From contig JAFAAV010000046.1 in NCBI GenBank assembly GCA_023426375.1, positions 1 to 22,653 of the forward strand: a stretch of DNA of 22,653 nt. The letters are read 5' to 3'. Shown here piece after piece: positions 16,093-22,653 of this stretch. The notes below the pieces were generated by a model. The model saw only the letters and a list, made by a program, of their open reading frames with translations, was not told where the DNA came from and made no database searches. Positions within the stretch are counted from its first letter, which is position 1. The number at the start of each line of letters is the position of its first letter. Source of the DNA: Actinomycetes bacterium (lineage in GTDB: Bacteria > Actinomycetota > Actinomycetes > Actinomycetales > Micrococcaceae). The translations under genes were made by a program, and so were the position numbers.

Positions 16093-16098
16093 TAGAGT
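16093..16098 (+). promoter_or_regulatory. Candidate -10 element of the GT4 gene
   Basis: TAGAGT ends seven bases before the point where GT4 homology begins (16105), the right spacing for a leaderless transcript. No convincing -35 box precedes it. Confidence 0.3.
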
Positions 16099-16116
16099 TG
16101 TTCTACGCGAATTCTA

Positions 16117-17202
16117 GTGGTTTCAACGTGGTATCCCACGCACGATGCACCGTTCCGCACCCCATTCGTGACCAAGCATGTGCGAGCTATCGCCCGAGAC
16201 CACGATGTACATGCCATTCATCTGCAACTGTTGCGCGACATCGCGGTCAGCGAGGAAACTTTCGACGGCACCCCGGTCACGCGGGTGAGCTTCGATCCAC
16301 GAAAACCCCTTTCAATGGTGCGCGCGCTGGACCTGATCCGCCGCTGGGCTACTTTCTCGGACGTGGTGCACACCATGGCGTTCTCATCTGCATTGGTCGC
16401 GGCTCCAGCTATCTGCCATGTTCCGTGGGTACACACCGAGCATTGGAACGGTGTTGCTTTCCCCCGGACCATCGGGGCAACATGGTCGAGCTTCGCGTGG
16501 GTCCGTCACGTGCTACGCCTACCAACCATTGTGACCGGAGTTAGTTCGCTCATGAACGACGCGCTCAAACCCTTCGCGCGCAAGGGCCGGGTGCGGACGC
16601 TGGGAAATGTGGTGGACTATGCCCCACGTATCGAACCGCGCCCGGAAAGCGAATCCATTCGTTTAATTTCCGTTGGCTCACTGATCGAGCGTAAAAACCC
16701 CGTCCTCACGGTGGAGACTCTGAGCTGGTTACGTTCGCACGGTTACGAGGCCACGCTGGTATGGGACGGTCAAGGTCCACTCCTGCAGGCAGCGCAGCAG
16801 CGTGCCCGTCAATTGGACATTGAAGATTTCGTGGACTTCAAGGGGCAGCGCACAGGGGAACAGCTATGGGAAGACCTGTCCGAGGCCAGCGTTTTCGTCT
16901 TGCTGTCCAGTACTGAAACGTTTTGCGTGGCAGCGGCCGAAGCCCTGGCCGCAGGGCGACCCGTGGTGATGGGAGACGTTGGGGGCCAGAAGGACTTCAT
17001 CAATCCTAGCAACGGGCGCATGGTGGGGGCACTTACCCCGTCTGCTGTAGGTCAAGCTGTCCTAGACGTCATCGACGATCCCGACTTGGCTTCGCCTGAG
17101 AAGATGGCCCGTGAGATCCGTGACCAATATGGCGCTGCGTCCATCAGTGACACGCTCACGAATCTTTACCGAGAGGCACTAGCGGTTTACGGCGAACACT
17201 GA
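16117..17202 (+). CDS. Family 4 glycosyltransferase (GT-B fold)
   Basis: This retaining glycosyltransferase has 361 residues when started at GTG 16117. The N-terminal half opens with VSTWYPTHDAPFRTPFV, typical of the acceptor domain. The donor domain shows LISVGSLIERKNP (near 188-200), and ETFCVAAAEALAAGRPVV with the EX7E motif that binds the nucleotide sugar. The usual family N-terminus has a strand like MRILVVSTWYP. Here the in-frame codons upstream of GTG read ACG CGA ATT CTA (TRIL), so the missing strand is encoded but starts at ACG (16105), and a TAG at 16093 closes the frame above. GTG 16117 has no ribosome site. The gene is divergent from the flippase and probably works on the same glycan. 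Confidence 0.88.
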   Translation: MVSTWYPTHDAPFRTPFVTKHVRAIARDHDVHAIHLQLLRDIAVSEETFDGTPVTRVSFDPRKPLSMVRALDLIRRWATFSDVVHTMAFSSALVAAPAICHVPWVHTEHWNGVAFPRTIGATWSSFAWVRHVLRLPTIVTGVSSLMNDALKPFARKGRVRTLGNVVDYAPRIEPRPESESIRLISVGSLIERKNPVLTVETLSWLRSHGYEATLVWDGQGPLLQAAQQRARQLDIEDFVDFKGQRTGEQLWEDLSEASVFVLLSSTETFCVAAAEALAAGRPVVMGDVGGQKDFINPSNGRMVGALTPSAVGQAVLDVIDDPDLASPEKMAREIRDQYGAASISDTLTNLYREALAVYGEH

Positions 17203-17242
17203 ACCACACCCGCACGAATAGTGAACTGTCTTGGCCACGGCT

Positions 17243-17272
17243 TTGACCCGCGGCTCAGGTGACCGATAAGCT
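17243..17272 (+). promoter_or_regulatory. Promoter of tRNA-Ser
   Basis: TTGACC (17243-17248) and TAAGCT (17267-17272) are separated by 18 bases, the actinobacterial vegetative pattern. The tRNA starts 49 bases beyond the -10, a usual distance. Confidence 0.6.
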
Positions 17273-17321
17273 AACCTTCGTTGTTTTCTTGCCGGGCTTG
17301 TCCCGAACGGAAATGCGACGT

Positions 17322-17413
17322 GGAGACGTGCCAGAGCGGCCGAATGGACTTCACTGCTAATGAAGGGTCCGGATTAAACCGGACCGGGGGTTCAAATCCC
17401 CCCGTCTCCGCCA
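17322..17413 (+). tRNA. tRNA-Ser, anticodon GCU
   Basis: Acceptor GGAGACG (17322-17328) pairs with CGTCTCC (17403-17409), followed by discriminator G and an encoded CCA (17411-17413). The anticodon arm CTTCA-CTGCTAA-TGAAG gives GCT, reading AGC/AGU serine codons. The long variable arm (GGTCCGGATTAAACCGGACC region) is the class II hallmark of serine tRNAs. Its final 15 bases are duplicated at 18848-18862, on the far side of an insertion sequence that begins right after the CCA. The tRNA itself stays intact. Confidence 0.97.
17399..17413. repeat. Left target-site duplication (tRNA-Ser 3' end)
   Basis: CCCCCGTCTCCGCCA recurs exactly at 18848-18862. The pair brackets the insertion sequence. Fifteen bases is at the upper end of the duplication lengths known for the IS481 family. 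Confidence 0.9.
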
Positions 17414-17414
17414 T

Positions 17415-17441
17415 TGTCCTGAGTCGGGTCATCGTTTACAG
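17415..17441. repeat. Left terminal inverted repeat of the IS
   Basis: It reads TGTCCTGAGTCGGGTCATCG and on to ACAG. It matches the reverse complement of 18821-18847 except at positions 5, 6, 12, 15 and 23. Confidence 0.88.
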
Positions 17442-17464
17442 ATGAGTCGGTAGATGGATGACAG

Positions 17465-17501
17465 AAGGGTCTTGGAACTTTATGGTTCCGGGGCCCTTTT
17501 G
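17465..17501 (+). terminator. Terminator inside the IS left end, facing in from tRNA-Ser
   Basis: Arms 17465-17478 and 17485-17498 (AAGGGTCTTGGAAC with GTTCCGGGGCCCTT) form a 14-bp stem using G-T wobbles, with loop TTTATG and a following TTTT. On the plus strand it would stop transcripts coming out of the tRNA before they run antisense through the transposase gene. It could also replace the tRNA terminator displaced by the insertion. Confidence 0.7.
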
Positions 17502-17521
17502 TCGTGTCTGGGGGTGGGGGT

Positions 17522-18691
17522 TCACTGCCGGTGGTGGGGTCGTTGGTAGTTGCTGGTGGGGTTGATGGTGTGTTCGGCGATGATTTCTCCGGTGATGGCG
17601 TTGCTGGTGATGACGTGGTTGTCGTGGATGAGCATGAGCACGGGTTCACCGATGTGGGCTCGGCCCATGCCTAGGTGACGTAGTGTCCCGGCGTAGCGCA
17701 GGCTGACTTTTCCCCAGGCGTCGATCACGTCGGTGCGGGTGCGCCATTCGGGTGTGGTTTCGGTGTTCGGGGTGGCTTTCGGGGTTGCTGCGTAGGCGGT
17801 GGCTGGGGTGGTTCGTGCGATGGCCCGGTGGGGTCTGGCGGTGTTGTACCAGGTGCGGAATTGGTCCAGGAGTTCTTGAAGTTCGGTGGTGGTGTCAGGG
17901 AGCGGTCGGGCGGTGAGCCAGCGTTTGAGGGTTTGATGGAAGCGTTCGATTTTCCCTTGGGTTTGTGGGTGGCCTGGTGCCCCGTTCTTTTGGTGGATGT
18001 GGTGGGCTTCTAAGAGTTTCTCGAACCCGTTACGGCCTCCTTTGCGGCCGGCTAGGCGGGCGGTGAAGACCAGCCCGTTATCGGTCAGGGTCGAAGCTGG
18101 TGGCCCATAGGTGCTGATCAGGCCTTGCATGGTGGTGACGATGTCGGCGCCGGTAAACGCTACTTGGGTGCGTAGGTGCAGTAGGTAGCGGGAGTGGTCG
18201 TCGAGGAAGTCCAGGATTTCTACCCGGGTGCCGGTGGCTAGGAACCAGTGGGTGATATCGGCTTGCCAGCACTCGTTCGGCGCCTGGGCTTGGAAGCGGA
18301 TGTAGGTGGATCTTGGTCGTTTACCCGGTGCTGGGGTGATGAGCCCGGCCCGGTGGAGCACGCGCCGGATCGTGGAATCTGAGGGCACTCGGTATCCGGC
18401 TTGTTCTAGGTGCCAGGCGATCGTGAGCGGCCCGGCGTCAGCGCCTTGGGTGGTGAGTTCTTGGCGCAAGGTGATGATTTGTTCTACCAACGCCGCTGGT
18501 AGGGCCCCGGGTGATGAGCGTGGGGCTCGAGAGCCCGGGGCCAGCCCGTCCACCCCGTAGGCGTCGTAACGGGCTAGCAGGGTGTAGACCCATTGCCGGG
18601 AGACACCGTAGCGGGTGGCGGCCTGGGCGGCGGTGAGGTGTTGATCGCGTACGGAGCGGACGATGACCAGATGTCGTGTTGTGCTTCCCAT
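17522..18691 (-). CDS. IS481-family transposase
   Basis: The 389-residue DDE transposase catalyses cutting and joining of its own IS ends. An N-terminal helix-turn-helix (about 16-45, LTAAQAATRYGVSRQWVYTL) binds the ends. The integrase core holds Asp145 in CWQADITHW, Asp204 in LTDNG and Glu249 in GKIERFHQTLKRW, with the nearby YNTARPHRA motif. A C-terminal beta-rich extension (about 330-389) follows. Length and motifs match intact IS481 members, with no frameshift. ATG 18691 is the likely start. The gene ends with TGA shortly before the left end of the element. Confidence 0.95.
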   Translation of the reverse strand: MGSTTRHLVIVRSVRDQHLTAAQAATRYGVSRQWVYTLLARYDAYGVDGLAPGSRAPRSSPGALPAALVEQIITLRQELTTQGADAGPLTIAWHLEQAGYRVPSDSTIRRVLHRAGLITPAPGKRPRSTYIRFQAQAPNECWQADITHWFLATGTRVEILDFLDDHSRYLLHLRTQVAFTGADIVTTMQGLISTYGPPASTLTDNGLVFTARLAGRKGGRNGFEKLLEAHHIHQKNGAPGHPQTQGKIERFHQTLKRWLTARPLPDTTTELQELLDQFRTWYNTARPHRAIARTTPATAYAATPKATPNTETTPEWRTRTDVIDAWGKVSLRYAGTLRHLGMGRAHIGEPVLMLIHDNHVITSNAITGEIIAEHTINPTSNYQRPHHRQ

Positions 18692-18715
18692 TGATCATCG
18701 TGACCGTCCCGGGGG

Positions 18716-18847
18716 TGTCAATGATGTCCCGACTCACCTGTCATCGATCACGGACTGGTTTGTGTCAACGATGTCCCGGCTCACCTGTCAACGGTCATGG
18801 GGTGGCTGTCAACGCCAGGACTGTCAACGATGTCCTGACTCTAGACA
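18716..18847. repeat. Reiterated end motif at the IS right end
   Basis: Three related copies run in the same direction: TGTCAATGATGTCCCGACTC (from 18716), TGTCAACGATGTCCCGGCTC (from 18763) and TGTCAACGATGTCCTGACTC (from 18822, the true end). The first two continue with ACCTGTCA. Steps are 47 and 59 bases. They probably form extra transposase binding sites upstream of its own gene. Confidence 0.8.
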
Positions 18848-18862
18848 CCCCCGTCTCCGCCA
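18848..18862. repeat. Right target-site duplication (copy of tRNA-Ser 3' end)
   Basis: Exact copy of 17399-17413. It is followed by AAAAAATCT and a hairpin, which looks like the original downstream flank of tRNA-Ser before the insertion. Confidence 0.9.
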
Positions 18863-18903
18863 AAAAATCTAAGGGCCTCACATGTGAAATGTGAGGCCTT
18901 TAG
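18862..18903. terminator. Displaced tRNA-Ser terminator, bidirectional hairpin
   Basis: Arms 18869-18883 and 18889-18903 give a 15-bp stem with a single G-T pair and loop GTGAA. On the minus strand the stem runs into TTTTTT (the A-run at 18862-18867), a strong terminator. On the plus strand the T's are inside the stem. By position it belonged to tRNA-Ser before the IS came in. Confidence 0.8.
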
Positions 18904-19043
18904 TCGTGCCGTGACCTATATAACACTGATTTGCAGGCGTAAACTCCGAGCTACTAGCAGTTCGGAATTCCTGCCTACGGAAGTCAGCAGGTGAGGGTCA
19001 GTGCTGATCACGGTGACAGGGGGCTGTTTCCTAGGGGGAAACC

Positions 19044-20999
19044 ATGAAAAAACGCTCCACAAGGTCCTTTCTCACACTCTCGCTTTCGGCGCTCTTGATG
19101 GCCACGGCCGCACCCGCAGTCGCTGCGCCGCCAGAGGGGCCGTCACCGGAACAGCAAGCACAAGTCCAGCCGCCCACGGTGGGCGGCATTGGTTCTCTTG
19201 GTAGGGGCACAGGTGCCCAGGGCACTGTGTTGCCCGAGACCGACCGCATTGTCGTGAAATTCAAGGAGGAGGTTCCGGAGGTCCAGAAGGACAGCGTCCT
19301 GACCGAGGTCGAGACCACCACCGAGATCGAGGCTCCCGAGATCGTCAAGGTCACCGGTAACGACGAGGACGTCGTGGAGTCGGAGACGATGCTCTCCACC
19401 GAGGAACAACAGGACGTGGTCGAAACCATTGAGGAAGACCCGGCAGTAGAGTCTGCCGAGCCGGATCAAATCGTGGTCAACGCGTTGGCCTCCCACGTGG
19501 GAAGCACTCCGAATGACCGTTATTGGGGCTATCAGTGGGGTCCCCGCAACATCGGTGTTCCCGGCTCCTGGTGGCAAGGAACCGGGCACGGTGTGGTCAT
19601 TGGGATCGCGGACACCGGGCAGATCAATCACCCGGACCTCAATTAGCGGACGGTGGCCGGGTACGACTTCCTCTCCGACCTGTATCACTCGCGTGACGGA
19701 AACGGGAGGGACAGCAACCCTCAGGACATGGGGGACTGGAGCCCGGGGCGCCCCAACTGGTGGCATGGTTCTCACGTGGCGGGTATTGCAGCAGCTCACA
19801 CCAACAACCGCACGGGTATCGCGGGCGTGGCCCCGGACGCGAGGATCCAGCACGCCCGGGTCCTGGGCGCTGATGGGCGCGGATACGTGTCGGACATCGC
19901 CGACGGCGTGATGTGGTCCGCCGGTATTTCCATCCCGGGGGTTCCGCGCAACGCCAACCCCGCCAAGGTGGTGAACCTGTCCGAGGCCTGGGACGCCAAC
20001 ACCTGTTCGCCGATCATGCAGAACGCGGTCAACCGCATGCATCAGATCAATGTGCCCCTAGTGGTGGCCGCGGGTAATGCAGCAAAGAGCGCAAATCTCG
20101 CTTCGCCCGCGAACTGTGGTGGGGCGATCGTGGTGGGTGCTACCTCGTCCCACAACAGGCTCACCGGTTACTCCAACTGGGGACCGATGGTGGACGTGGT
20201 GGCTCCCGGCGGTGATACCAGCGCACCCATCTGGTCCACGGTCAACACAGGACAGTTCTCACTGGGCTCGCCCTCCTACGGGGACCTGAGCGGTACGTCC
20301 ATGGCGGCACCGCATGTGGCAGGGGTGATCGCCCTGATGAAGGAACGCAACCCGAATCTGGGCGTGGAATCGATTCGCACCACGCTGCGCAACACCGGGG
20401 TGAATGTGAGTGGCTATCGCAAGGTGGACGCCACCCGCGCAGCCCGTGCGGTGGCGCCGACGGCGCGCGGCGCGATTGCCGGCTACTACAACTCCAGGGG
20501 TGGTGCTGCCGTGTACGGTGCCCCGACCACGGGTGAGCAAAGCACCGGCGTGGGTGGAGTAGTGCAGACGTTCGTCAAGAACGGCCGGGCCACCAAGATC
20601 TACTGGTCCTCCCGTACGGGCGCTCGTGAGGTGAAGACCTGGACGGGCATCGGATCCAGGCACGAGTCCCTGGGCGGTGCTCGTGGAGTGGGTATCCCGT
20701 TCAACAATGAACAACCCACCTCCACAGGCGGGGCGTACCAGACGTTCGTCAACCCGCAGACGAACAAGACCACCAAGATCTTGTGGAGCTCGCGCAGCCG
20801 CGCCAACCCGATAGTGGAACGTTCCGGTATCGGACAGACCTGGGCACGTAACGGGCACGAGGCCAAGGCCGGGTACCCGACCACCGGGGAGGTCCGAACA
20901 TCGACCGGTGCATACCAGCGCTTCATCAGTATCAGGACCGGGGTGCGGACCCAGTACACCTGGACCCCGCGCGGGGGCGTCAAGGTGACGCGCCTGTAA
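19044..20999 (+). pseudogene. Secreted subtilisin-like protease with LGFP-like repeats, interrupted by TAG
   Basis: One frame of 651 codons with a single internal TAG (19644-19646). A Sec signal peptide (1-28, ending PAVAA) and an acidic propeptide (about 65-145) lead into a peptidase S8 domain. This has catalytic Asp190 (GIADTGQ), His244 (HGSHVAG, with Ser in place of the usual Thr), oxyanion Asn345 (AAGN) and Ser419 (GTSMAAPHVAG). After about residue 475 come three LGFP-like repeats with YGAPTTGE and YWSSRTGA patterns, which usually tether proteins to the cell wall. The TAG follows HPDLN and separates Asp from His, so neither half can be an active protease. The rest is well conserved, pointing to a recent change, a sequencing error or read-through. 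AGGGGGA five bases before ATG 19044 is a strong ribosome site. An annotator might list two genes: 19044-19646 and 19653-20999. Confidence 0.9.
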
Positions 21000-21064
21000 G
21001 GATCACTCCATCGATCGGTTCACTGTGACCGGGTCTCGATGGCCAGGCGTCACGAGCGCAACGA

Positions 21065-21098
21065 CGCAGGGCCCCGCTAGAGGAAGCGGGGCCCTGCG
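21065..21098. terminator. Bidirectional hairpin between protease and exporter
   Basis: CGCAGGGCCCCGCT (21065-21078) pairs perfectly with AGCGGGGCCCTGCG (21085-21098) over the loop AGAGGA. It lies between two convergent genes. There is no T-run, but a GC-rich 14-bp stem in this place is typical of actinobacterial terminators. Confidence 0.75.
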
Positions 21099-21128
21099 AC
21101 TGTTCGGAAAGAACGGGGTGAAGTTGGC

Positions 21129-22653
21129 CTAGTGCGCTGTCGGCTCGGACCCCTCCACCGTCACGCGGGTGTTCTCCGGGGTGGACTTACGCATGAAGAG
21201 CGTCAGAACGAACGCCACGGCACCCAGTGCAGTGGCCGTGAGGAAGGCCGCGTGAACGCCCGGAATCGCATCGGTGGTGGTAGATCCGTCCGGGTTCTGA
21301 ATCACCGTGGTGCCCGCCTGCATGATGCCCACCAACAGTGCGGTACCGGCAGCGCCGGCCACTTGCTGCAGGGTGGACAGCGTTGCCGAACCGTGCGAAT
21401 ACAGCTTGGGCGGCAAGGGGTTGAGACCGGAGGTAAACGCCGGGGTGAAGATCATGGCCAGGCCCACGGACATGGCAATCTGGAGTACGACGATCCACCA
21501 CACTGCGGTGTCAGCCTGCAGCTGCGAAAAGTTCAACATGACGAACGTCAGCAGAGCCGCACCGGGCACGGCCAGGGGGCGGGGACCGAAGGCATCGAAC
21601 AAGCGACCGATCACCGGCCCCAACAGCCCCATGATCAGGCCACCCGGCAGCAGAATCAGACCGGTCTGGAGCGTGTCCAGACCGCGAATGGTCTGCAGGT
21701 AGAGCGGGAGCACGATCACTCCGCCGAACAGGGTCATCATTGCGATGGCCATCAGCGCTACGGACACCGTGAAATCGCGGTGCTTGAACGTGCGCAGGTC
21801 CAGGAAGGGATTGTCCTTGCGCTGCAACTGGAGCTGGCGCAGCGCGAACGCGGCCACGAGCAGCACGCCCACCGCCAGGATGACTGCGCCACCGCCGGCG
21901 GAGGTGGCCCAACCCATGAAGGAATCGGAGTCACCACCCTGCGTGCCACCGGCACCCACGGTGGACAGTCCGTGCACCAACAGGCCGAACCCGAACACGG
22001 AGAGGACCACCGAAAGGAGGTCCAACCGCAGGTCACCCCGCGAGCCGACGTCCTTCAAACGGGTCAGCCCGATGACCAAGGCCAAAACGGCAATGGGGAG
22101 AACAAACCAAAAAATGCTGCGCCACGGGAAATGCGCCAGGATGAAGCCGGAAATCGTGGGGCCCAGAGCCGGGGCCACGGAGATCACGATGGATACGTTG
22201 CCCATGACCAGGCCGCGGCGTTCCTTGGGAATCAGCGTGAGGATGGTGGTCATGAGCAACGGCAGCATGATGGCCGACCCGAAGGCCTGAATCACGCGAG
22301 CCACCAGCAGGATGGTGAAACTTGGAGTCGACGCCGCCAGCAAGGTGCCCAACGCGAAGGACCCCATGGCCAGGGCGAAGACGGCCCGAGTGGAAAATTT
22401 CTGCAGCAGGAAGCCCGTGGTCGGAATGACCACGGCCATGGTCAGCATGAACGCGGTGGCAACCCACTGCACGGTCGCTGCGTCAACGTGGAGGTCCTCC
22501 ATGAGATGGGGGAGCGCCACGTTCAGAATGGTTTCGTTCAGGATGACCACGAAGGCTGCGATCAGCAGAACGGCAATGGTTCCCATTGCGCCCGGAGCGG
22601 TTTGCGGTGGGTGTTCCGCGGTGCCGCCCGACGCCGGTTGAGAGGGTGAAGAA
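21129..22653 (-). CDS. DHA2-family multidrug exporter (MFS), N-terminus beyond the window
   Basis: This is a proton-driven drug exporter of the EmrB/QacA type with 14 membrane helices. Motifs include LNETILNVALPHL in helix 1, VQWVATAFMLTMAV in helix 2 and motif C at APALGPTISGFILAHFPWRSIFW. A central loop lies around the GGTQGGDSD stretch. ATG 22586 would give 485 residues, but it has no ribosome site, and the frame stays open to the window end through a hydrophilic stretch (SSPSQPASGGTAEHPPQTAP) that looks like a natural cytoplasmic N-terminus. I therefore mark it partial at its 5' end. It ends in TAG, facing the protease gene. Its substrate is unknown, and no TetR- or MarR-type regulator lies inside the window. 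Confidence 0.92.
   Translation of the reverse strand, partial: SSPSQPASGGTAEHPPQTAPGAMGTIAVLLIAAFVVILNETILNVALPHLMEDLHVDAATVQWVATAFMLTMAVVIPTTGFLLQKFSTRAVFALAMGSFALGTLLAASTPSFTILLVARVIQAFGSAIMLPLLMTTILTLIPKERRGLVMGNVSIVISVAPALGPTISGFILAHFPWRSIFWFVLPIAVLALVIGLTRLKDVGSRGDLRLDLLSVVLSVFGFGLLVHGLSTVGAGGTQGGDSDSFMGWATSAGGGAVILAVGVLLVAAFALRQLQLQRKDNPFLDLRTFKHRDFTVSVALMAIAMMTLFGGVIVLPLYLQTIRGLDTLQTGLILLPGGLIMGLLGPVIGRLFDAFGPRPLAVPGAALLTFVMLNFSQLQADTAVWWIVVLQIAMSVGLAMIFTPAFTSGLNPLPPKLYSHGSATLSTLQQVAGAAGTALLVGIMQAGTTVIQNPDGSTTTDAIPGVHAAFLTATALGAVAFVLTLFMRKSTPENTRVTVEGSEPTAH

Larger units (their letters stand above)
17415..18847 (-). mobile_element. IS481-type insertion sequence behind tRNA-Ser
   Basis: The element is about 1433 bp and contains one transposase gene on the minus strand. 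Imperfect terminal inverted repeats (17415-17441 and 18821-18847) match at 22 of 27 positions and begin with TGTC, as IS481 members do with TGT. A 15-bp direct repeat flanks it. One extra T (17414) lies between the left duplication and the left TGTC. The transposase is full length and shows the DDE triad, so the element may still be active. Additional copies of the end motif occur inside the right end. The presumed native tRNA terminator is now found beyond the right duplication. Confidence 0.92.

Noticed and set aside
17399..18862. Genomic island with attL/attR made by a tyrosine integrase
   Set aside because: The duplicated tRNA 3' end looks like att sites, but the only gene inside is a DDE transposase and the element has its own terminal inverted repeats, so a target-site duplication is the simpler reading.
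21132..22649. 505-residue open frame opposite the exporter gene
   Set aside because: Gln/His/Arg-rich antisense shadow caused by GC-biased third positions; no ribosome site or domain.
1..22653. CRISPR array, phage genes, toxin-antitoxin or restriction system
   Set aside because: I looked for evenly spaced repeats and for typical gene pairs and found none. The only dense repeats are the IS end motifs and the 38-bp duplication.

Overview
The window is GC-rich, uses strongly GC-biased third codon positions, and carries gene types and promoter styles typical of high-GC Gram-positive bacteria. Protein resemblances suggest an actinomycete of the order Micrococcales, perhaps Micrococcaceae. This is my inference from protein style, not a database result, and I cannot name a genus.

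Layout: (1) 1-3.3 kb: tRNA-Lys(UUU) with its own terminator, a Sir2-type protein deacylase and a small cysteine-containing secreted protein on the minus strand, then a divergent polytopic acyltransferase-like membrane protein. (2) 3.3-6.5 kb: a luciferase-like flavin monooxygenase and a phosphate-binding lipoprotein (pstS without pstCAB), divergent from an AqpZ-type aquaporin that ends in a very strong terminator. (3) 6.5-8.3 kb: a two-helix membrane protein and a BenE-type transporter, both minus strand. (4) 8.5-10.6 kb: an OafA-like acyltransferase with a C-terminal SGNH domain, broken by an in-frame TAG, a 38-bp tandem duplication and a shift at a run of seven G. (5) 10.6-11.2 kb: a 560-base gene-free stretch full of hairpins. 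(6) 11.2-17.2 kb: a RecQ-like helicase fused to a phosphoribosyltransferase-like domain, then a surface-glycan set: GT2 glycosyltransferase, polysaccharide flippase, and a GT4 glycosyltransferase whose conserved N-terminus lacks a normal start codon. (7) 17.3-18.9 kb: tRNA-Ser(GCU) with an IS481-type insertion sequence sitting exactly behind its CCA end. The IS is flanked by a 15-bp duplication of the tRNA 3' end and separates the tRNA from its apparent original terminator. (8) 19-22.65 kb: a secreted subtilisin-like protease with LGFP-like C-terminal repeats, interrupted by TAG between its catalytic Asp and His, then a DHA2-type multidrug exporter running off the window end.

Functionally this is mostly housekeeping transport and cell-envelope biology. 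The broken acyltransferase, GT2, flippase and GT4 would together modify, polymerise and export a surface glycan. The protease and the small secreted protein also act outside the membrane. A recurring theme is damage or switching in surface genes: two in-frame amber codons, two frameshifts at repeat sequences and one missing start codon, all in genes whose products meet the environment. I see no CRISPR array, phage module, toxin-antitoxin pair or obvious defence island. The most unusual items are the RecQ-phosphoribosyltransferase fusion, the structured intergenic region in front of it, the slippage-prone acyltransferase and the IS that uses a tRNA 3' end as its target.
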